From contig CP136064.1 in NCBI GenBank assembly GCA_032622095.1, positions 132,687,129 to 132,751,128 of the forward strand: a DNA stretch of 64,000 nucleotides, read 5' to 3'. The notes under the pieces are model-generated. The model was not told the origin of the DNA. It did not search any database and worked only from the letters and a program-made list of their open reading frames with translations. The translations under genes were made by a program, and so were the position numbers. Positions 56,691 through 64,000 of the stretch are shown one piece after another (positions within the stretch are counted from its first letter, which is position 1; the number at the start of each line of letters is the position of its first letter). Source of the DNA: Siphonodentalium dalli (lineage: Eukaryota > Mollusca > Scaphopoda > Gadilida > Siphonodentaliidae).

Positions 56691-57270
56691 CCCCCAGTAT
56701 TTTGACACAACGAACGACTTACGACCAATGTTTTAAACAGCTGTAATTTTCAACATATTTTCGTACAAATGGGTTCATATTGGACAGAATTAATCACATA
56801 GGTTTATTTTGAACTTATTTGATTCTCAAATTATACCGTTGAATGGCACGGGCCACAGTGAATACGCAATAAAACGAACGTACACCTGGTAAGTCGTGAG
56901 TTGGCTTATTCGTGTTATTTCCCAACGTGTTCTCGTGAAAACAAGCACACTATACGGACTTGAGATAGTTCAATATACGGCTGTTTTAATAATCAGAGTA
57001 ATTAGGCCCATACAGAGCGTATTTCAGCTTTGTTATTTGGGTTTCATTAACACCCTTTCACAGATATGGACACTAAAATCACCCCTAGACGCAGCAGGGG
57101 CGGTCCGGGTTGTTAGCTTCATTCGCGGCGAACATATTTGCCGATGCCGGCACTTTGAGGGTTAATAGCGACCCTAAGTTGGTTTCCATGACACCCCTGC
57201 ACTTATATTGCCCTTAAAATCACTCATATAGTCCATATGGGCGGTCCGGGCTGGTCCGGGCGGTGTTTAG
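56691..57270. other. Noncoding stretch
   Basis: It contains GGGGCGGTCCGGGTTG and GGGCGGTCCGGGCTGGTCC (57100, 57240), a short repeat. The 56896-57165 frame is unremarkable. No gene is supported. Confidence 0.45.
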
Positions 57271-57377
57271 TCACACCCATGTATGCATACCCAATATACA
57301 ACCACACGGTGCTATCCCTGTCGATTATTATTGTGCCTGCAATTATAGCCCCTCCAAACATCACAAAGAAGGTCATG
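57271..57377 (-). repeat. Inverted copy of the 56279-56384 family L unit
   Basis: The complement reads TACATGACCTTCTTTGTGAT, GGGCTATAATTGCAGGCACA, ATAATAATCGACAGGGATAG and TTGGGTATGCATACA, matching 56279-56384 at about 90% by eye. Confidence 0.85.
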
Positions 57378-58928
57378 TACATATTTATACATAAACACCA
57401 CACACATGACCATGTAGTCTTTCCATTTATACATATACACCTCACCCATGACCATACAACCACAATTGGGATTACCTGTAAAGCACATACATGACTACAC
57501 GGCCATATGGCACCGTTCAGGTATACACCAGGTATTCTCATACACTTCACCCATCAACATATAGTCACTTCCTGTATACATATTCACCATATTCGTGATT
57601 GTAAGTCACTCCTTGTATAGCTATTCGCCTCACCATTGGCATACACTCACTTCCTATCTATATATCTATTTGCAAAATGTATGGCCATATATCCTCGCAA
57701 GATATGCATATACACTACAACCATAGCCGTAGAGCAACTCCGTCTCCGTGTATGCATATACACCTGACCAATGGCCATACAACCTTTTTATATATACCAG
57801 TGTTCCGCACACATGGCCATTCACACACTCTATGCTTGAATATATACTCCTCATTCAAGACAATTCATCCACAACATTCATGGTCATAAAGTCACTCCTT
57901 GTTTAACAATTCACCTCACAATTGGCATCCAATCACTCCATGTATGCATATCGGCCATACACATGGCCATATATCCCATAAATATAAACAATGTACATAC
58001 ACACCCACCATTGTCGATTATAGAATAACTCCAGGTATACATTGACACCTCGTCATTGACCATACATACCTTCTAGATATAGCAATAGAGCGCGCATCAC
58101 CTCACCATTGACCACACAGTCACTCCCTGTATACCAGTTCTTCATACCCATGGCCATGTACCCACTCACGATATACATATACGCCCCACTCATTACCATA
58201 TATTCAATCCAGGTATACCCATAAACCTCACCAATGGATATACCAATACCCCGCATGACCATTCGTACACTCCAGATTTGCAAATACACATCGCCTATGA
58301 GAATTCAGCCACTCGATGTGTACGCACAAACCCCATCTATGATCATACATCTACTCTCTGTATACTATACACCAATGCCAATACAGCCACGGCAGAGATG
58401 CATATATATCACATATACAACCACAAGGACACTTCGTGTACACCTATATACATTACACATAAGCATACAACACTCCCTATTTATTCATGCACCAACAGTC
58501 CCACATATGATCATACAGTCAACATATGTATACATGTACACCCATACATGACAATAGTCACCCAAGGTACGCATGTGTATCCCACACATGGCCATATAGT
58601 CGCTCTATATACATAAACAACACACATATGAACATACAGCTACTATAATTACACCCATACATCATTTAATTAACCATACAATATATATATTCACCTCACA
58701 CATGACCATACACTAACCCCTTGTATACCTATACATATCACCATAGACACACCATATCGCCATCACCATATAGCCACTACTTCGCACATCAATGACCATA
58801 CAATAACTCCATGTAGAACTATTCAGCTTATCTATGACCGCACATTCACTCCCTGGCTGCCATTTGGACATATACCATATATTAAGTTGATGTTCATGCT
58901 AATTATCGAGAGTAGCCACATAATATGG
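57378..58928 (+). repeat. A/C-rich degenerate minisatellite, ~45-50 bp unit
   Basis: The unit is approximately CACTCC(C/T)TGTATACATAT plus ACACCTCACCCATGACCATACA. Units vary in length and sequence, but CATGACCATAC, ACTCC.TGTAT and ATACACC recur throughout. Strong strand bias (A/C on +) leaves long open frames on both strands, none of which is coding-like. Confidence 0.75.
58467..58928 (+). repeat. Satellite block duplicated at 59287-59752
   Basis: From ACTCCCTATTTATTCATGCA to GAGAGTAGCCACATAATATG, near identical to 59287-59752 with small changes. The duplication is much younger than the satellite and flanks element M1. Confidence 0.85.
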
Positions 58929-59275
58929 TTTCACACAGTTTCGTTTAGACGTTCTGCCCATTTCCGTTCAAAAATATGGCCAGAGTCCCAAAAGACATCT
59001 TTGGCAATTTAATTTTTAATTTGTTAAAAAAAATTTTATACAAAATTGGTTGCCATTTTGGAAGCCATATTGAGTAATTTTGTCTAAACACATTCGTGTG
59101 ACGCATTTAAGACAGATAAAAACAATAAACATATTTGATACCAAAGATACTTCCATTTACGTGAATAAATGGCCCAAACCTGAAAAGTTAATTTTTGCCA
59201 ATTTTGATGTAAAGTTTGTGATAGAAAGATCCAATAATTCTGGTACTTCCAGTGGTTACACTAGTAACACTTAAC
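58929..59275 (+). mobile_element. Element M, copy M1 (347 bp)
   Basis: It runs from TTTCACACAGTTTCGTTTAG to TTACACTAGTAACACTTAAC and is about 96% identical to 63211-63548 except for a T/A-run length change. Both copies carry a 64-codon frame (59080-59274) beginning with TTG, differing only by two Val changes. It has no terminal repeats or TSD; both copies join satellite or rearranged blocks. It may be the tail of a longer element. Confidence 0.8.
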
Positions 59276-59286
59276 AACACATAAGC

Positions 59287-59752
59287 ATACAACCACTCCC
59301 TATTTATTCATGCACCAACAGTCCCACATATGATCATACAGTCAACATATGTATACATGTACACCCATACATGACAATAGTCACACAATGTACGCATTTT
59401 TATACCACACATGGCCATATAGTCACTCTATATACATAAACAACACACAGATGAACATACAGCTACTATAATTACACCCATACATCATTTCATTAACCAT
59501 ACAATATATATATATTCACCTCACACATGACCATACACCCACCCCTTGTATACCTATACATATCCTATAGACACACCATATCGCCATCACCATATAGCCA
59601 CTACTTCGCACACCAATGACCATACAATAACTCCATGTAGAACTATTCAGCTTATCTATGACCGCACATTCACTCCCTGGCTGCCATTTGGACATACACC
59701 ATATATTAAGTTGATGTTCATGCTAATTATCGAGAGTAGCCACATAATATGT
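59287..59752 (+). repeat. Second copy of the duplicated satellite block
   Basis: Partner of 58467-58928. It ends at the same CACATAATATG word, after which unrelated DNA (TTTTCTGTCC) follows. Confidence 0.85.
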
Positions 59753-59867
59753 TTTCTGTCCAAGGTGTCTAGGGTTTAGATGTTGAATGGCCGTGATATC
59801 GGGAACAATTCAAGAAGAGATCCGTTGGTGTAGATAACTTTATATATAAGTAAAAATGGTTGGTCGA

Positions 59868-59980
59868 TGAAGCACGGTGTATAGACAGGTTAAGATATAG
59901 GTCTGCTCGGAATGAAAGCTGGTGGATAAGTGTCGTTTTCGCCGCTCTGAGAAGGTATATCTCTTAGCCCGCTGGCTTAA
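59868..59980 (-). repeat. Block N, inverted partner of 63018-63131
   Basis: The complement reads GCCAGCGGGCTAAGAGATAT, CAGAGCGGCGAAAACGACAC, CCACCAGCTTTCATTCCGAG and CTGTCTATACACCGTGCTTC, virtually identical to 63018-63131. The pair brackets the coding candidate and family I2, about 3 kb apart. Confidence 0.9.
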
Positions 59981-60230
59981 CACGATATTCCTGGACCCGT
60001 TGTCCAGATACATACATCAAGTAAACCTCATGCTTTGTATACAAAAAAGTTTGCATGTGTTGTCGGCACTAATTTAAGCGTGTTGGATATATTTATGTTA
60101 TACACGTGTAGACAACTAAATTAAGACTTTGATTTAAATCATGTTTGTGTTAATTAGTTCAATTGTTTATCAGTTCTATTCCTTTGTTATACGGAAATTT
60201 AATATTCAGGATTATGTGTTTTATACATTG

Positions 60231-60236
60231 TTTATT
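60231..60236 (-). terminator. Candidate AATAAA polyadenylation signal
   Basis: TTTATT on + reads AATAAA on the minus strand, about 115 nt downstream of the stop of the 60350-60817 ORF. It fits a terminal exon, but such hexamers are common in AT-rich DNA. Confidence 0.3.
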
Positions 60237-60349
60237 ATTCCGTCAGGACTACAATATATAGTTATTTACGGATACATTACTGTTGCACAATCATACTGGT
60301 AAGTATGACTTTAATGAAATCCTGATATTAATTCTGTCGGACAAATTGT

Positions 60350-60817
60350 CTATTTTGTTTCCCGTGTGCTTATAACACGAATGATATCATTCACGCCTGC
60401 TTGTGTAGATGCATCATATGAACGCGAATTTAAATCGATATCCATGTCAGAAACAGTTGTTTGTACATATGGGTTTATGTTATCAGAGGCAACATTTTCA
60501 ATTTCTTCAGTTTCGGCCGCAAAAACATCTGAATTATTATTGTTTTGCTCATTTGCGCGCAATCTATCTGCCCATTCCAATCTCGGTATGTCATCATCAC
60601 TTGAAGAATTTTTTCTTCTTAACTGTTTGCGCCTCATTAACTGAGCAAGTGGAATTTCGTCACTAGATGACCATTCTGATGACGCAGGTTGTTCTGGGTC
60701 TTCGTTAGAACTATTTACAACAAATCGCTGTCTTCGCAACTGATGAGTATATCGGTTACTACACATTCTCACGCCGCACGGACAATAACATTTATCATCC
60801 TTAATTGTTGCTGTCAA
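60350..60817 (-). CDS. Probable terminal coding exon, acidic Ser-rich protein, unrecognised
   Basis: The frame is 155 codons; the first codon is TTG directly after an in-frame TAA, so in a eukaryote it is either entered by splicing (TTAATTGACAG just upstream is a weak acceptor) or starts at the Met of codon 18. A cysteine cluster (Cys 10, 12, 14, 19) is followed by a basic patch (QLRRQR), then serine/acid-rich sequence with a repeated SSSD..IP motif and between them RRKQLRRK, a possible nuclear localisation signal. The second half is acidic and Asn-rich. Composition is protein-like, unlike the array frames. It could be the C-terminus of a transposase or Pol-like protein, or of a host nuclear protein; I do not recognise the family. 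Confidence 0.5.
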   Translation of the reverse strand: MTATIKDDKCYCPCGVRMCSNRYTHQLRRQRFVVNSSNEDPEQPASSEWSSSDEIPLAQLMRRKQLRRKNSSSDDDIPRLEWADRLRANEQNNNNSDVFAAETEEIENVASDNINPYVQTTVSDMDIDLNSRSYDASTQAGVNDIIRVISTRETK

Positions 60818-60909
60818 TTAACTGTATCCTGCATGTGTGATTATTCTCTACTTCACACACCAGTGTTCTACATGGTGTTGATTATCCGACACATGGATAG
60901 ACTTGTTTG

Positions 60910-60917
<8 letters not shown>

Positions 60918-60941
<24 letters not shown>
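60918..60941. repeat. (TA)n microsatellite
   Basis: About 12 TA units directly at the left end of family I2. The I1 copy also ends at a TATATATATA tract, so TA repeats are likely the insertion target. Confidence 0.95.
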
Positions 60942-61868
60942 TAGAAGGTGACCCGACTTCGTCCGGGCTTTGGCCTTGAATTGACCATTTTGAAGGTCAA
61001 GGTCAGGTGGGGTCAAACACCAACACCCCAAAAGTGGTGGAAATCGGCCCAGCGGATACCGGGAAATCGGCCCAGATACCGAGATACCCTATGCATCAAA
61101 TTTCGTCCGTAAAAATCCGCCAGTTTAACCCGATTTGATTTCCACTCAAGTATATAAACGCGCCTCATATACACACGCTCCGTCCAAAACACTGCCCGAA
61201 CAAAAGTACCCGACAAAAGTACCCGTCGAAATCCATCCGGTTTTACCCGATTTGACCTTTTAACCCGATTTGATTTCCACTCACGTATATAAACGCGCCT
61301 CATATACACACGCTCATTAATTATCAAGTTTCAACGTAAAGATAAATTACCATCGGTGCCCGAGATATCGCCAAGACATCTGAAACAGTCAAATGCATCG
61401 GCCTGTTAAGCGTTAACGTGATCTAACGTTATGAACTATAACGACGTCATAGAAGTTACGCATTGTTTTTATCCTGATGGAAGATAGTACTACTTCTTCT
61501 TGATAATCGAGGCAGATAACTAAAACGGATACATACGCATTATATATCGTTGGAAAGAGGAAACACGAAAGATTCTCACAGTGTCATTATTATGACTGGC
61601 ATTTAATTATTCGCGCTGTTTCGAATCGATTTGTAAGCACCGAACTCAAATGAAAGTCCCGTAACACAGCGTAAAAACAGATTTGACCTCGGCACGTGAA
61701 AAGTTGACCTCGGATCTGAAAATTGATAGGCCCATGCCACCCCCCGGCCGAAAATACCCCCACACACCAAGTTTCATCGAAATCGGCTCGGTCGTTTTCG
61801 AGTCCATCGCGATCACACACACACACACACAGACACACAGATCTTCCAAAATATATAATAGATATATC
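60942..61868 (+). mobile_element. Family I element (I2) with duplicated TATA segment
   Basis: The left end CTAGAAGGTGACCCGACTTC, GTCCGGGCTTTGG follows (TA)n; the right end is ACCAAGTTTCATCGAAATCG, GTCGTTTTCGAG, a (CA)n/CAGACACACAGA tract (61813-61841) and TCTTCCAAAATATATAATAG. Both ends match I1 on the other strand. Inside, a block with TTTAACCCGATTTGATTTCC and TATATAAACGCGCCTCATAT occurs twice (about 61124 and 61259). TTGACCTCGG and CCGATTT words recur. No ORF. Confidence 0.7.
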
Positions 61869-62216
61869 TATATTGGACCCATATATCAAGTTATAATCGC
61901 CAAGCCAGAACTTATCTCCAAATTCCTGGATAAATAAACTGTTCGCTGATATACCAGTGTTCCAGTAACTTACTGTCGCCGTTCAGCCAGTGACCTATAG
62001 TGACACACTGTTTACCAAACTCGCCTTGGATAACTAACTCTCGTTTCGTTTACTGTTGAGTTTTTGTGTGATATATATATGTTTGATTGTTTTTTTTAGG
62101 TTCGCGACTCGCGATTATAAGTTCAACCTCCATTCATTTCATGTACACTCGGACTTTTACCACAATTTTAATTTGTAACTACCTGTATTTACAAATTCTG
62201 TAGCGACGGGAGTCTG
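61869..62216. other. Unique noncoding stretch
   Basis: Nothing recognised. Confidence 0.4.
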
Positions 62217-62310
62217 TCCGATAGTACATATAAATGGATGGAGTTGTTGGAGTTGTTTACCTGTATTGTGGACAGGGTTAATTGTATAATGGTGAAGCAC
62301 TTTGTATAGA
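62217..62310 (+). repeat. Block O, inverted partner of 63118-63212
   Basis: GTCCGATAGTACATATAAAT, GGATGGAGTTGTTGGAGTTG, TTTACCTGTATTGTGGACAG and GGTTAATTGTATAATGGTGA occur as the complement at 63118-63212. At 63 kb block O is fused to block N; here and at 59.9 kb the two are apart. Confidence 0.9.
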
Positions 62311-62376
62311 GGGAGGCATACGAAACAATAAGTACACATCTATAGCAACATAGCATACCTATATTTGTCGACACTG

Positions 62377-62403
62377 ATGTAGATGTAGATGTAGATGTAG
62401 ATG
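62377..62403 (+). repeat. (GATGTA)n microsatellite
   Basis: Four to five perfect GATGTA units. Confidence 0.95.
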
Positions 62404-63017
62404 TTTATTTGTACAATAGATAAGAATAGATAACAATGCATTGATATATGAATTAATGGTATTGTACAGGAGCAGCATGACCTACTGGCCGTCTTCCTGC
62501 TGCCCCTCAATCAATAATACAATAAGAAAATATGATGGCATATGTAGTTTCAGGTTTGCTGGTTGGTGTTAATGTTAAATAATTTAACTATATTGATAAT
62601 TTTAATTGAAAATGGTATATATTGTGAACTTAAGAGTATATATCTTATATACTATTGCGTTTGGTGGACAAGTTAGAAAAACTAAATCGGAGTAACATTG
62701 TGAGGTCGCGACGGCCCTATATAATGTAGTTTTTGAAATAAACAGAGTGGACGGCGGATACCAGGCAATAAGTTAGATTTTTTATGACAGCATAATGCCG
62801 TACATAATTTGCCTTATCATATATAACATTTCAATTAAAAAATTCACGGACGCCGCCGTGTATGTCACAGGGCTGTTTGGAAGGGCGGATGTTCAGGTGA
62901 TCGACTGGTTACATTCATAGTATAACCAATGGTATGCGAGTATAGATGTGTGATATACTCTATAGTAAAGTATAGATAGCTTGGATAGTATGATACCGCA
63001 GTCCATATATGGATACA
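62404..63017. other. Unique noncoding stretch
   Basis: No gene is supported. GTATAACCAATGG near 62921 and TATAGTAAAGTATAGATAGC are unremarkable. Confidence 0.45.
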
Positions 63018-63212
63018 TGATACGCCAGCGGGCTAAGAGATATACCTTCTCAGAGCGGCGAAAACGACACTTATCCACCAGCTTTCATTCCGAGCAGACC
63101 TATATCTTAACCTGTCTATACACCGTGCTTCATCATTATACAATTAACCCTGTCCACAATACAGGTAAACAACTCCAACAACTCCATCCATTTATATGTA
63201 CTATCGGACATT
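63018..63212 (+). repeat. Fused blocks N and O
   Basis: 63018-63131 is block N (opposite strand to 59868-59980); 63118-63212 is block O (opposite strand to 62217-62310). They overlap at TGAAGCAC on the complement, and element M2 follows immediately. The fusion in one place of pieces found separately elsewhere shows rearrangement. Confidence 0.85.
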
Positions 63213-63548
63213 TCACACAGTTTCGTTTAGACGTTCTGCCCATTTCCGTTCAAAAATATGGCCAGAGTCCCAAAAGACATCTTTGGCAATTTTTGTTTTT
63301 GTTTTTTTTTTTACAAAATTGGTTGCCATTTTGGAAGACATATTGAGTAATTTTGTCTAAACACATTCGTATGACGCATTTAAGACAGATAAAAACAATA
63401 AACATATTTGATACCAAAGATACTTCCATTTACTTGAATAAATGGCCCAAACCTGAAAAGTTAATTTTTGCCAATTTTGATGTAAAGTTTGTGATAGAAA
63501 GATCCAATAATTCTGGTACTTCCAGTGGTTACACTAGTAACACTTAAC
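63211..63548 (+). mobile_element. Element M, copy M2 (338 bp)
   Basis: Nearly identical to M1. The 64-codon frame is at 63353-63547. The left side abuts block O (ATCGGACA), the right continues into unique DNA (CAATGTGCATAAGAAG). Confidence 0.8.
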
Positions 63549-64000
63549 CAATGTGCATAAGAAGTGCTAGAATTTAAATTATATAAGACAGAATAGCCAA
63601 TTTTATTCATCGACCACAACTTGTAAGCGATGGCATGCTGGGCCAATATTTCCAATTTCCCAGGTTTGGTCGCCATTTTCAGACCAAGTAATAATTTTGG
63701 TTCCATTGAGTTGAACTGTTCATAAGTCATGATATGCCTCACTTAGTTTGCACAGTTCTGTCAATTTCTTGTTAAAATATGACTAGAATCCTAACGGTGA
63801 CTTTTGGAGAAATTTCATACCAAGTTCTGTAACATATAATTGTCATATTTCATTGCTCTAATTATCAGTTAATATGAATAATACATAAATAAAGTCACAA
63901 TTCTGAACCAGTTCCATACAGCAGAAACTGGTCTAGAAGATATTTGTGAAAAAATGTCAAATTTTCCACTTACGGCTACCATTTTTACGGCCATCTTGAT
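63549..64000. other. Noncoding end of window
   Basis: GGTCGCCATTTTCAGACCAA and GCTACCATTTTTACGGCC resemble the GGTTGCCATTTTGGAAG word in element M, so M may extend into this stretch in a diverged form. No gene is supported. Confidence 0.4.

Noticed and set aside
57200-59780. Long His/Thr-rich frames on both strands
   Set aside because: They come from the A/C-biased minisatellite, which has few stop codons; composition follows the DNA bias.
1-64000. rRNA genes, bacterial operons, phage or plasmid content
   Set aside because: No rRNA-like blocks, ribosome-binding sites, long ORFs or prokaryotic gene order are seen anywhere in the window.

Overview
This window reads as nuclear DNA of a marine invertebrate, most likely a bivalve mollusc. 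It has no operons, ribosome-binding sites or long ORFs and is AT-rich. Most of it is mobile and tandemly repeated DNA of a kind known from bivalves: elements built around tandem cores of about 120-190 bp, with (GGAC/GGACGG)n tracts and short palindromic ends. This matches the architecture described for bivalve 'pearl' elements and Helentron-associated interspersed elements (HINEs). The taxon is inferred from style; no species can be named from the sequence alone.

Layout. 1-3.6 kb: mostly unique AT-rich DNA. 3.6-5.5 kb: first family A array element (about 165-bp units). 5.5-9.9 kb: small direct and inverted duplications and a family B element. 9.9-11.9 kb: an A/C-biased block, a family I element and a CRE/TATA promoter-like segment. 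13.4-17.3 kb: B, C and reversed A elements, with a chimeric A/B junction. 17.4-19.6 kb: degenerate tandem DNA and a 21-bp minisatellite. 19.9-24.9 kb: families E, D, C and G, plus a 1.56-kb terminal-inverted-repeat (TIR) transposon with a target-site duplication (TSD) that holds a 104-bp-arm palindrome. 25-30.8 kb: a large A array interrupted by a C element that itself contains a second A array. 31.6-37.4 kb: A, F, H and J elements. 37.6-38.7 kb: a hAT-like element with a perfect 8-bp duplication. 40-43.9 kb: two more A elements. 46.9-49.2 kb: a 2.3-kb foldback element with a perfect 8-bp TSD. 49.4-50.0 kb: a tRNA-derived SINE. 50.8-56 kb: a nested inverted mosaic including a perfect 61-bp-arm hairpin. 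56-59.8 kb: satellite-like DNA. 59.8-64 kb: rearranged duplicated blocks around the only convincing protein-like ORF (60350-60817, minus strand) and a second family I element.

Genes. I found no complete, recognisable gene. The best coding candidate is the 155-codon acidic, serine-rich ORF at 60350-60817, probably a terminal exon of an unrecognised gene or transposon. A minus-strand ORF at 44199-44489 with a good start context is a weak first-exon candidate. Most other open frames lie in tandem arrays whose period is close to a multiple of three, or in strand-biased DNA, and are not supported as genes.

Main observation. At least six element families with different core sequences share one syntax: a purine-rich left end, a short palindrome, a subterminal word, a tandem core, a GGAC-rich tract, a hairpin made from the same subterminal word, then an A-run. 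They also share core words and insert into one another. Several units carry transcription-factor-like sites: paired YY1-like sites in A and DR2 nuclear-receptor-like sites in B.
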